DNA from: Comamonadaceae bacterium
GTDB taxonomy: Bacteria > Pseudomonadota > Gammaproteobacteria > Burkholderiales > Burkholderiaceae_C
Length of the DNA: 7,020 bases
Direction of reading: 5' to 3'
Assembly: GCA_947374705.1 (NCBI GenBank)
Contig: CANCDA010000130.1
Location: forward strand, 1-7,020
The notes beneath the pieces are model-generated. The model was given only the letters and a program-made list of their open reading frames with translations, ran no database searches and had not been told where the DNA came from. How positions within the stretch are numbered: position 1 is the first letter of the stretch; each line of letters begins with the position of its first letter. Below, piece after piece: positions 1-6,537 of the stretch. The position numbers and the translations under genes were made by a program.

Positions 1-393
1 TCACTGGTGGCGCTTAAAAATTGGCTGGCACTCAGAGTGCCTTTGACGATATCGACGACCCCGACGCGGAGCAGCGGCGTGGCGGGGCAGGTTGACGCCC
101 ACGCCCTGTTCCTGGGCCGCAACGGCACGCGCCTCACCGCCCAGTCCATCTGGCAGCGCCTCAAGCGGCGCAGCTTGCAAGCGGGCTTGGCCACGCCGGT
201 GCACCCGCACATGCTGCGCCACTCCTTTGCCAGCCATGTCTTGCAGTCCAGCAGCGACTTGCGTGCCGTGCAGGAGTTGCTGGGCCACGCCAACATCAGC
301 ACGACGCAGGTGTACACGCGGCTGGATTTTCAGCACCTGGCCAAAGCGTATGACGCCGCTCATCCCCGGGCGCGGCTCAAAGGGCCGCGCTGA
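1..393 (+). CDS. xerC: Tyrosine recombinase XerC, C-terminal part (5' end outside window)
   Basis: XerC acts with XerD at the dif site near the terminus to resolve chromosome dimers at cell division. Only the C-terminal half of the catalytic domain is here; the frame is open at base 1, so the gene starts upstream and the GTG at 7 is internal. Visible catalytic residues of the R-K-H-R-H-Y set are the His and Arg of HMLRH (codons at 208 and 217), the His of LLGHAN (286) and the nucleophile Tyr of TQVYTR (313). The ending LDFQHLAKAYDAAHPRA is typical of XerC rather than XerD. Between WLALR and ALFLGR the protein has about 22 residues where E. coli XerC, as I recall it, has about 7. The stop (391-393) lies inside the 3' end of the convergent gene. 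Identification is firm; the first half cannot be judged. Confidence 0.93.
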   Translation, partial: SLVALKNWLALRVPLTISTTPTRSSGVAGQVDAHALFLGRNGTRLTAQSIWQRLKRRSLQAGLATPVHPHMLRHSFASHVLQSSSDLRAVQELLGHANISTTQVYTRLDFQHLAKAYDAAHPRARLKGPR

Positions 394-749
394 AGCGAGA
401 CTTGCACGGCATCGGACATTTGCAGCAGGTGGCTGGACCAGGCGGATTGAAAATCCTCCAAGATGCGTTGCTCCGCATCGATATGGGCCAGGGCCAACGT
501 CAGGTAGGACTGTTGGGCTTTGACCAAGGCCCCCAGCAGGGTGGACATTTCGGTCTCCAGCGTCACCTTTTCGCATTGGTTAAATCGACGCACGTGCTTG
601 ATCTGGGCGATGCTCATGGGCTCACACACCTTCAGAGGCATAGCGGCCCGAGGTGCGGGCAGTACGCAGTCTCTGGAGATGGCCAGCAGCGTGTCGATTT
701 CAAACGCGTTGCCACGGTTGGTGTGTGTTTGATGCCCATCGGATTTCAT
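360..749 (-). CDS. Hypothetical protein, small and helical (129 aa)
   Basis: I do not recognise this protein. The chosen start is the ATG at 749-747, because a strong Shine-Dalgarno (TGGAGG, 760-755) lies 5 bases upstream of it. A GTG start at 779 would add 10 residues and bury that site. Codon use is typical of the region (many CTG, GCC, ATC, GAG), which argues for a real gene rather than an antisense shadow. The first ~50 residues look irregular. From about residue 50 (MSIAQIKHV) to 120 the sequence looks like long amphipathic helices rich in Leu, Ala, Gln and Glu. It has no signal peptide, membrane segment, or Cys/His metal site. It is probably cytosolic and may be oligomeric. Phasin-like or other small helical proteins come to mind, but nothing supports a name. 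Its 3' end overlaps xerC by 34 bases tail-to-tail, and it is divergent from rlmI. Confidence 0.72.
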   Translation of the reverse strand: MKSDGHQTHTNRGNAFEIDTLLAISRDCVLPAPRAAMPLKVCEPMSIAQIKHVRRFNQCEKVTLETEMSTLLGALVKAQQSYLTLALAHIDAEQRILEDFQSAWSSHLLQMSDAVQVSLQRGPLSRARG

Positions 750-754
750 GTCGG

Positions 755-760
755 CCTCCA
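755..760 (-). promoter_or_regulatory. Ribosome binding site deciding the start of the 360-749 gene
   Basis: Read on the minus strand this is TGGAGG, followed by 5 bases and then ATG (749-747). It is one of the best Shine-Dalgarno matches in the window and is the reason for choosing the ATG at 749 over the GTG at 779. Confidence 0.7.
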
Positions 761-846
761 GCTTTTGTTTTTGCGTCACTCAGTGCATGGAATTTATCCC
801 GCAGCGCCCTCAGGCCATCCCCGGAAAAGGCCGACAATTCCCCCCT

Positions 847-2055
847 ATGAAAACGATTCGACTCAAAGCTGGCAAAGAGCGTTCGCTCTTGCGCCGTCAC
901 CCCTGGATTTTCGAGTCCGCCATCGCCAAGGGGGCCGGTGACGCGGGCGAGACGGTGCGGGTGGAATCGCACGAAGGCGCATTTCTGGCTTGGGCCGCGT
1001 TCAGCCCCGCCTCCAAAATCCGCGCACGGGTCTGGAGTTTTGATGAAAACCAGCGCATCGATGCTGCGTTTTTGATCGCTGCTTGCGCCAATGCGGTGAA
1101 GGCCAGAGCACGATTTGACATTCAAAGTGATGGCATGCGCTTGGTTCACGGTGAATCTGACGGCCTGCCCGGCTTGATCGTGGATCGCTACGGCGACACG
1201 CTGGTGGCGCAGTTTCTCTCCAGCGGGGCAGAGCGCTGGAAAGACGTGCTGGCTGATGCGCTCTTGGCGCAGACCGGCCTGAGCAAGCTGTACGAGCGCT
1301 CTGACGCGAGTTCGCGCGCCCAGGAAGGCCTGCCGGAAGTGAAGGGCTGGCTGCGGGGCGACGGGCCGACCGATCTCGTCTTGCGAGAACACGGCTGGCA
1401 GCTCGGCCTGAGCATTGAAGAAGGCCACAAGACGGGCTTCTACCTGGATCAGCGTGACAGCCGCAAGAAGTTTGCCGACTACGCCCAGCGCCTGAACTTC
1501 GAGCGCGTGCTCAACTGCTACTGCTACACCGGCGGCTTCACCGTGGCGGCCCTGTCGGGCATGCAGGCGGCAGGTTTCGCAAACCAGGCGGCACACGTCA
1601 CCTCCATCGACTCGTCCGGCCCAGCATTGGCGCGTGCGGCGGCGAATGTGGCGTTGAACGGTTTTGAGGCCTCACGCGCGAGTTTTATGGATGCCGATGT
1701 CAACGCATCGCTGCGCCAGTTCATCGAGCAGGGCCGCACGTTTGACGCCATCGTGCTTGACCCGCCGAAGTTCGCGCCCACCGTCGCGCACGCAGAGCGC
1801 GCCGCGCGGGCCTACAAAGACATCAACCGTCTGGCCTTCAAGTTGCTCGCTCCGGGTGGCGTGCTGTTCACCTACTCCTGCTCAGGCGGCATCAGCGCCG
1901 ACTTGTTCCACAAAATCGTTGCCTCAGCCGGCATTGACGCGGGCGTGGACGGCTTCATCACCGAGCGCCTGGGCGGCGCGCCCGATCACCCCATGACCAT
2001 CAACTTCCCCGAGGGCGAGTACCTCAAGGGGCTGGTGGTGATGCGGCGGGGCTAA
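847..2055 (+). CDS. rlmI: 23S rRNA m5C1962 methyltransferase RlmI (class I SAM-dependent)
   Basis: RlmI methylates C1962 of 23S rRNA at carbon 5 using S-adenosylmethionine. The protein is 402 aa, close to E. coli RlmI (396). Domains in order: an N-terminal PUA-like RNA-binding domain (about 1-75), a linking domain that ends with GHKTGFYLDQR (193-203), then a Rossmann methyltransferase fold. The fold shows the SAM-binding motif VLNCYCYTGGF (221-231), an acidic strand-2 end (SID), motif IV DPPK (305-308) and YSCSGG (343-348). The C-terminus DHPMTINFPEGEYLKGL also matches the family. The start at 847 gives the usual beginning MKTIRLKAGKERSLLRRHPWIFE. An in-frame ATG at 748 would add 33 unrelated residues. 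No good ribosome site is seen; a weak GGAAAAGG lies 16 bases upstream. RlmK-type or unspecified COG1092 methyltransferase is the only realistic alternative. Confidence 0.92.
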   Translation: MKTIRLKAGKERSLLRRHPWIFESAIAKGAGDAGETVRVESHEGAFLAWAAFSPASKIRARVWSFDENQRIDAAFLIAACANAVKARARFDIQSDGMRLVHGESDGLPGLIVDRYGDTLVAQFLSSGAERWKDVLADALLAQTGLSKLYERSDASSRAQEGLPEVKGWLRGDGPTDLVLREHGWQLGLSIEEGHKTGFYLDQRDSRKKFADYAQRLNFERVLNCYCYTGGFTVAALSGMQAAGFANQAAHVTSIDSSGPALARAAANVALNGFEASRASFMDADVNASLRQFIEQGRTFDAIVLDPPKFAPTVAHAERAARAYKDINRLAFKLLAPGGVLFTYSCSGGISADLFHKIVASAGIDAGVDGFITERLGGAPDHPMTINFPEGEYLKGLVVMRRG

Positions 2056-2117
2056 AACAAGCGTCACCCGTCCCCGCTAAACTCCCCCACTTCCCCGTTT
2101 AACCGAATCGACATCCC

Positions 2118-3188
2118 ATGAGCCTGACCCCCACCACCATCCTGACCGGCTTTCTTGGCTCCGGCAAAACCACCTTGCTCAAGCGCGTGTTGCAAGAAGC
2201 GCACGGCCAGAAAATTGCCGTGATTGAGAATGAATTTGGTGAGGAAAACATCGACAACGACATCCTGGTGTCTGACACCAAGGAGCAAATCATCCAGATG
2301 AGCAACGGCTGCATCTGCTGCACCATCCGCGAAGACCTGCGCACCACACTGCGTGATCTGGCCGAGAAAAAACGCAAAGGCGAGCTCGACTTTGAGCGCG
2401 TGGTGATTGAGACCACTGGCTTGGCCGATCCCGGCCCCGTGGCGCAGACCTTCTTCATGGACGATGAAATCGCCGAGAGCTTCCTTCTCGACTCCATCCT
2501 GACTCTGGTGGACGCCAAGCATGCGGCTCAGCAGTTGAACGACCGGCAAGAGGCGCGCCGCCAAGTGGGCTTTGCCGACCAGATTTTCATCAGCAAGACC
2601 GATTTGGTGTCGGCTGAGGAAACCGCCGCTTTGATGCACCGCTTGAAGCACATGAACCCACGTGCGCCGCAAAAAGCCGTGCATTTTGGTGAAGTGGCCT
2701 TGAGCGAGGTGTTTGACCTGCGCGGCTTTAACCTCAACACCAAGCTGGAGATTGACCCGGACTTTCTCAAAGACGACGCGCATGACCATGACCACGCGCA
2801 TGGCGATGACCACGAACACGGTGAGCACTGCGATCACCCCTCGCACGCCCATGCCGATGCCCAAGACCATGGCCACCACCATCACCATGATGACGACGTG
2901 AAGAGCTTCGTCTTCCGCTCAGACCGTGCCTTTGACCCGGCCAAGCTGGAAGACTTTTTGGGTGCCATCGTCAACATCTACGGCCCGCGCATGCTGCGCT
3001 ACAAGGGCGTGTTGCACATGAAAGGCACCGAGCGCAAGGTGATTTTTCAAGGGGTGCACCAACTCATGGGCAGCGACTTGGGCCCCGCTTGGGGGCCGGA
3101 CGAGGCGCGCATCAGCAAGATGGTGTTCATTGGCCTGGACTTGCCCAAAGACATCTTCCTGCAAGGCTTGGAGCAGAGCCTGGTTTAA
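2118..3188 (+). CDS. COG0523/G3E-family GTPase (CobW/YjiA-like metallochaperone) with His-rich loop
   Basis: This is a G3E-family P-loop GTPase of the CobW/YjiA/ZNG1 group, cytosolic proteins that use GTP to deliver metal ions, often zinc, to client proteins. Length is 356 aa (E. coli YjiA is 318). Motifs: Walker A GFLGSGKTT (11-19), ENEFGE (37-42), the group's metal-binding GCICC (64-68, a CxCC site), the switch II/Walker B region IETTGLADPGP (97-107) and the guanine-specificity motif SKTD (159-162, for NKxD). A His-rich insert at 222-257 has 16 His in 36 residues and ends in five His. The CobW C-terminal domain follows (about 263-350; VKSFVFRSDRAFDP onward). The ATG at 2118 gives the standard start and has no clear Shine-Dalgarno. 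The client metal is not visible from sequence; cobalt (CobW) is less likely because no cobalamin genes are nearby. The zinc-site-poor DksA downstream makes zinc a reasonable guess. Confidence 0.9.
   Translation: MSLTPTTILTGFLGSGKTTLLKRVLQEAHGQKIAVIENEFGEENIDNDILVSDTKEQIIQMSNGCICCTIREDLRTTLRDLAEKKRKGELDFERVVIETTGLADPGPVAQTFFMDDEIAESFLLDSILTLVDAKHAAQQLNDRQEARRQVGFADQIFISKTDLVSAEETAALMHRLKHMNPRAPQKAVHFGEVALSEVFDLRGFNLNTKLEIDPDFLKDDAHDHDHAHGDDHEHGEHCDHPSHAHADAQDHGHHHHHDDDVKSFVFRSDRAFDPAKLEDFLGAIVNIYGPRMLRYKGVLHMKGTERKVIFQGVHQLMGSDLGPAWGPDEARISKMVFIGLDLPKDIFLQGLEQSLV
2781..2888 (+). repeat. His/Asp-rich low-complexity segment inside the G3E GTPase
   Basis: Codons 222-257 of the GTPase are CAT/CAC alternating mainly with GAC/GAT and GCG/GCC. 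This gives His-Asp and His-Ala dipeptides and a final run of five His. It is a protein-level metal-binding loop found in many COG0523 members, not a mobile DNA repeat. The repeated CATGAC/CACGAC units make it prone to length change by slippage. Confidence 0.75.
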
Positions 3189-3337
3189 AACCTGTACACT
3201 CGCGCGCCGGGATGAAACTATCATCTGCGCCCCATCCCGACTGTGCATTGAGGTTATAACTGTAGGTGTTGTGGTGTGAGCGCCTGCTCAGACGCTGCAA
3301 AAAATCAAGATTTCACGATCAAAACAGGAAAGACGCC
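3189..3337 (+). promoter_or_regulatory. Probable promoter/leader region of the dksA-like gene
   Basis: This 149-base gap is the longest inside the plus-strand block and probably holds the promoter of the DksA-like gene. The clearest element is GTTATAAC (3253-3260), a perfect 8-base palindrome that also contains a -10-like TATAAC (3255-3260). No convincing -35 is seen 15-18 bases upstream of it, so the start site is undetermined. I see no hairpin followed by a T-tract for the upstream GTPase gene. Confidence 0.3.
3326..3332 (+). promoter_or_regulatory. Ribosome binding site deciding the GTG start of the DksA-like gene
   Basis: AGGAAAG lies 5 bases before the GTG at 3338. It supports GTG 3338 over the in-frame GTG at 3266, which would add 24 residues of unrelated composition (Trp, Cys, Arg). 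Confidence 0.75.
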
Positions 3338-4534
3338 GTGTCCACTAAAGCTAAAACCATAGCGACCAAGACGAAGGCCAAGGCCAAGCCCGTCAGCAAG
3401 GCGGTCGCCAAGTCAGTGGTCAAGCCAGCGGCCAAGCCTGCCGCAGGTAAAGCCGTGGTGACATCGTCCAAAGTCGTGACGACCAAGAAACCGGTGGTGA
3501 AAGCCCTTGCCAAGTCGGTCGTTAAAGCCAAGCCTGTGGCAAAACCGGTTGCGAAGACCGCTGTTAAAAGCAAACCGGTCGTGAAAGCCAAGCCCGCTGC
3601 GAAAGCACCGGCGAAGACAGTCGTCAAAGCACCCGTTAAAGCAGCAGTCAAAGCCAAACCCGTACCGCCATCAAAAACCGTGACCAAGCCAGTGGCCAAG
3701 AAGACGCCTGTTGCGAAACAGCCAGCGTCTAAGGTCGCAAAACCAGTGGCCTCACCTGTCAAACCAACGACCCCATCCGTGGCCAAGCCGATTGTGAAAC
3801 CCACAGTCAAGGCCGCTGCCAAGGTGTCGACCCAACCCGCTACTCCTCTGAAAACCTCTCCTACTGTTCTTGTCCCAGCCGTCTCCCCCGTGTCTGCGAC
3901 CGTCCCTAAAGTTGTGCCTGCGGCTGTTGTGCCGCCGGTCAAACCTCGGGTGTCTTCGCGTCTAGCCCAGCTAACCGTTCCTTCCATGGCGCAATCGGTG
4001 GCCTCCACCGCTGCCAAAGCCAGTTTTTCCCAATCCGAGCCTGTGACCCTGATCGTTCCCCCCTTGCCCTCAAGCATCAAAAAAGACCCCAAGTTAGCCA
4101 ATAACTGGAAGACCAAAGCGGCCGACCAATTGAGCGACGCCGAATTGCTGGCCATGCCTGACAGCGAGTACATGAACGACAAGCAAGTGGCCGCTTTCCG
4201 CCATCGCCTCCAAGTGCTCAAAAAAGACATGCTGGCCAATGCCGGTGAAACCACGGAGCATCTGCGTGAAGACACCGTGGTGGTGCCCGATCCGGCGGAC
4301 CGCGCCACCATTGAAGAAGAGCATGCCTTGGAGCTGCGCACCCGTGACCGTGAGCGCAAGTTGCTCAAAAAGATCGAGCAGTCCATCACCCTGATTGACG
4401 CGGGTGAGTATGGTTACTGCGACGAAACTGGCGAGCCCATCGGTGTGGGTCGATTGCTGGCGCGCCCCACGGCGACCTTGTCGCTGGAAGCGCAGCAACG
4501 CCGTGAACTCAAACAGAAAATGTTTGGGGATTGA
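3338..4534 (+). CDS. dksA: DksA-family RNA polymerase-binding regulator with long basic H1-like N-terminal tail
   Basis: DksA binds the secondary channel of RNA polymerase and, with ppGpp, shifts transcription in the stringent response. The C-terminal ~130 residues (about 270-398) align well with DksA: EYMND (277-281), the coiled-coil tip DPADRA (318-323) with both conserved Asp (318, 321), LELRTRDRERKLLKKIE after it, and the globular end GYCDETGEPIGVGRLLARPTA. The C4 zinc site is largely lost: C361 remains, but the other three positions are Thr364, Ser382 and Ala385 at E. coli spacing (114/117/135/138), so zinc is probably not bound. I believe this is usual in Burkholderiales DksA. The N-terminal ~233 residues are unusual: rich in Lys, Ala, Pro, Val and Thr, with about 42 Lys in the first ~160 residues and no Asp or Glu before E234. 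This resembles histone-H1-like or AlgP-type tails and suggests DNA or RNA binding. The protein is 398 aa against about 150 for ordinary DksA. The family call is strong; the tail's role is inference. Confidence 0.87.
   Translation: MSTKAKTIATKTKAKAKPVSKAVAKSVVKPAAKPAAGKAVVTSSKVVTTKKPVVKALAKSVVKAKPVAKPVAKTAVKSKPVVKAKPAAKAPAKTVVKAPVKAAVKAKPVPPSKTVTKPVAKKTPVAKQPASKVAKPVASPVKPTTPSVAKPIVKPTVKAAAKVSTQPATPLKTSPTVLVPAVSPVSATVPKVVPAAVVPPVKPRVSSRLAQLTVPSMAQSVASTAAKASFSQSEPVTLIVPPLPSSIKKDPKLANNWKTKAADQLSDAELLAMPDSEYMNDKQVAAFRHRLQVLKKDMLANAGETTEHLREDTVVVPDPADRATIEEEHALELRTRDRERKLLKKIEQSITLIDAGEYGYCDETGEPIGVGRLLARPTATLSLEAQQRRELKQKMFGD
3350..3830 (+). repeat. Degenerate Lys-Pro/Ala-Lys repeat region coding the basic tail
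   Basis: This stretch codes imperfect, irregular units such as AKPV, VVKA, KPAAK and SVVK, using AAG/AAA, CCC/CCG, GTC/GTG and GCC codons over and over. It is low complexity at DNA and protein level but not an exact tandem array. Such regions often vary in length between strains. The composition also creates a long open antisense frame that should not be taken for a gene. Confidence 0.7.
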
Positions 4535-4597
4535 GCCTAAGGCTCTGTCGCCGTAAGCTCCAACGCATCACCCTCACCTCTGCTTGAATCTGCGAAC

Positions 4598-6475
4598 ATG
4601 GCCAAAGACGATTCTCCATCCGGTTTACTCTCTAAGGTAGCCAGATTCGTCTCCAACCCGACCAAGAGTTGGGACGAAGTCGAGGCCAAAGATTCTGTGC
4701 CGAGCACTGGTTATAGCAAGGATGCGCTCAAGGCCATGATCGTGCGCAAAAAGCAAAACGATTTTGTGCGCAAGCGCGAGTTTGATGTGCTGCGCAAATT
4801 GCGCCGCACTGAGCCGGCTCAAAGTGCGGCCAAAGCGGATCGCCCCTCCTACTTTCAAAGCAGCTTGCCGTCCAATGCGGATGACCGCGCCATGACGGTC
4901 AGGAAAATCGACGAAATCGAAGCTCAGATGTCGAACCAGTGGTGGCGCGGCAAGTCCGGCGAAGGCGCTGCCAGTGGTGAACGCCCCCCAACACCGCCGC
5001 CTCGTTTGCAGGATGTTCATTCACGTCCGCCAGCCGCTCAGCCTGCGCCCAGTCCGGCTTCGGCTTCGGTTCAGACCAACGCGCCACGACGAGCGCCGTC
5101 CCAAAGCCTGGATTTGAAGGTGAATAAAGCTTTGGCGCCCACACTGCCGGTCAGCCCTAGCCGCCCCGAGCCGGTTTACAAACAGGCAGCGCCCACCGCG
5201 CACGCGCCGTTGATGTCCGCAGCTGTGGCGCCTCAACCTCCTGCTCGCTCTGGACTGATTGAACCCCCGCCACAATGGGGCAAGGCCAACAGTGCGGCAA
5301 CCGACATGGGTAGCTTGGGCGCTGGCTTTTCAATCTCCAATATATTTCAAAATGCGGAAGTGGATGTTGCCTCCGAGCCCGAGCTCGAAGAAGCCTCCAT
5401 CCGCTTCGCCAATGGTGACAACGCGGGCGCCGAAGAAGCACTGCTCACGGCGTTGAAGCCCAGCGACTTGAGCGCCGAGCGTGCCGAAATTTGGATCGCC
5501 GCCTTGTTTGACCTGTACAGGGCCACCGGGCAACAAGCCCGCTTTGATGAGAGTGCGATTGAATTTGCAGGCCGTTTTGGGCGCTCCGCACCGGCTTGGT
5601 TCTCTACGCCGGAGGTGCTCAAACGCGCTGAAGCGCTGCCCAACTTCAAAGGTAACGTGCCGTCTGTGGCGGTGTCTGCCACTGCGGCGCATTGGACAGC
5701 GCCTGCGGTGCTGACCCCGGCGAGCCTGGTTGAATTGCAATTGGTTTTGAAAACCACACCGGCCCCCTGGCTGCTGGATTGGGGAAGCTTGGTTGCCATC
5801 GAGATCGTGGCGGCGGCCCCATTGAGCCTGCTGTTGGCCCACTGGTGCGTGACTCCGGTGACCCTGAGCTTCAGGGGGGCAGATGGTTTGCAGCGGGCAT
5901 TGCAGGCTTTGACCCTACCGGGCGACGCCACGCTCGCACCTGCTGTTTGGCAAATGCACATGGATGCTTTGCGCGTGATGGGCTTGCACGACGATTTTGA
6001 AACCGTCGCACTCGACTTCTGCATCACCTTTGAGGTGTCGCCGCCCTCCTGGCAAAAATCCCTGTGTATTTGCAAAATCGAAGGGACCACCACCACGGCT
6101 CAGCGTGCGAATGATCAGTCCATGGACGTCAAAGAACCCTGGAAAGACTCGATCGTTCACAGCGCCTTCCTGGAGGAGGACTCCGTCATTGGGGCCGCTA
6201 TGGTGGCACTCAGTGGTGAAATATTGAGCGATGCTGCTGATGCGCTGGCGCAATTGGAGGCGGCCATGGGCGAAGGGGCCACACAAATGGTGGTGTCCTG
6301 CGATAACCTGATTCGCGTGGATTTCTCTGCGGCCGGCAGCATCCTCAACTGGGTGGCCGGGCAAAGGGCCAGCGGCTGCATGGTGCAGTTCCGCAATGTC
6401 AACCGCATCGTCGCGGCCTTTTTCCATGTGATTGGCATTACCGAATTCGCCCGGGTGGTGCCACGCAACACCTGA
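4598..6475 (+). CDS. STAS-domain protein with disordered N-terminus, TPR/FimV-like helical modules and a second, degenerate STAS
   Basis: The 625-residue protein has a C-terminal STAS domain (about 530-622), the fold of anti-sigma-factor antagonists such as SpoIIAA. It shows VALSGEI (536-542) and VDFSAAGSIL (574-583); S577 sits where SpoIIAA has its phosphorylated Ser. Upstream parts: a charged N-terminus (1-70; SGLLSKVARFVSNPTKSW, then a Lys/Arg-rich helix), a Pro/Ala-rich probably disordered region (about 120-240), and a helical module (258-335; GDNAGAEEALLTAL, then FDLYRATGQQARFD) that resembles TPR/FimV C-terminal helices. A degenerate STAS-like stretch (about 385-438, LDWGSLVAIEIVAAA) and a second copy of the helical module (451-485) follow. 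No signal peptide or membrane segment, so probably cytosolic. ATG 4598 has no strong Shine-Dalgarno. The partner is unknown: no anti-sigma kinase or sigma factor lies in the window. It ends 326 bases before mraZ. The function remains undetermined. Confidence 0.8.
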   Translation: MAKDDSPSGLLSKVARFVSNPTKSWDEVEAKDSVPSTGYSKDALKAMIVRKKQNDFVRKREFDVLRKLRRTEPAQSAAKADRPSYFQSSLPSNADDRAMTVRKIDEIEAQMSNQWWRGKSGEGAASGERPPTPPPRLQDVHSRPPAAQPAPSPASASVQTNAPRRAPSQSLDLKVNKALAPTLPVSPSRPEPVYKQAAPTAHAPLMSAAVAPQPPARSGLIEPPPQWGKANSAATDMGSLGAGFSISNIFQNAEVDVASEPELEEASIRFANGDNAGAEEALLTALKPSDLSAERAEIWIAALFDLYRATGQQARFDESAIEFAGRFGRSAPAWFSTPEVLKRAEALPNFKGNVPSVAVSATAAHWTAPAVLTPASLVELQLVLKTTPAPWLLDWGSLVAIEIVAAAPLSLLLAHWCVTPVTLSFRGADGLQRALQALTLPGDATLAPAVWQMHMDALRVMGLHDDFETVALDFCITFEVSPPSWQKSLCICKIEGTTTTAQRANDQSMDVKEPWKDSIVHSAFLEEDSVIGAAMVALSGEILSDAADALAQLEAAMGEGATQMVVSCDNLIRVDFSAAGSILNWVAGQRASGCMVQFRNVNRIVAAFFHVIGITEFARVVPRNT

Positions 6476-6480
6476 GCGAC

Positions 6481-6512
6481 GCCAACGCCGTCGTCCGGCG
6501 GAGAGGGTTGGC
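6481..6512 (+). terminator. GC-rich stem-loop after the STAS gene (possible transcript end)
   Basis: GCCAAC (6481-6486) pairs with GTTGGC (6507-6512), and inside it CGCCG (6486-6490) pairs with CGGCG (6496-6500) around a 5-base loop; the shared C6486 can pair only once. The structure starts 5 bases after the stop. No T-run follows directly, so it may protect the 3' end or act only with the second hairpin at 6538. Confidence 0.35.
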
Positions 6513-6537
6513 TCATCGGCGATAGACCGGTGCTTGT

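Noticed and set aside
748..846. Upstream extension of rlmI to the ATG at 748
   Set aside because: It would add 33 residues with no family similarity, and it overlaps the divergent gene's start; family proteins begin at the MKTIRLK position (847).
402..941. Plus-strand open frame of 179 codons
   Set aside because: It is antisense to the better-supported 360-749 gene and runs across the rlmI start. It has no matching Shine-Dalgarno, and its Gln/Gly/His-rich composition is typical of a shadow frame.
700..1596. Minus-strand open frame of 298 codons
   Set aside because: It lies antisense across most of rlmI, whose motifs are unmistakable; it is a GC-bias shadow.
2064..2888. Minus-strand open frame of 274 codons
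   Set aside because: Antisense to the G3E GTPase; its hydrophobic Val/Met-rich start is the complement of the His codons (CAT/CAC giving ATG/GTG), not a membrane protein.
3253..3260. GTTATAAC as a Zur box
   Set aside because: It is only an 8-base palindrome; known Zur sites are longer with spaced half-sites, and it may simply be part of a -10 element.
3266..3337. Upstream GTG start for the DksA-like gene
   Set aside because: The 24 extra residues differ in composition, and AGGAAAG is well placed for GTG 3338.
3341..3850. Repetitive stretch as a CRISPR or tandem DNA array
   Set aside because: Units are irregular, in frame and translated into a continuous basic protein tail; there are no constant repeats with unique spacers.
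3319..4389. Minus-strand open frame of 356 codons rich in Thr, Gly, Ala and Leu
   Set aside because: It is the complement of the Lys/Ala/Pro/Val repeats of the DksA tail; the plus strand has a ribosome site and a clear DksA domain in frame.
4534..4544. AGCC-TAA-GGCT hairpin as terminator of the DksA-like gene
   Set aside because: A 4-bp stem with a 3-base loop and no following T-run is too weak.
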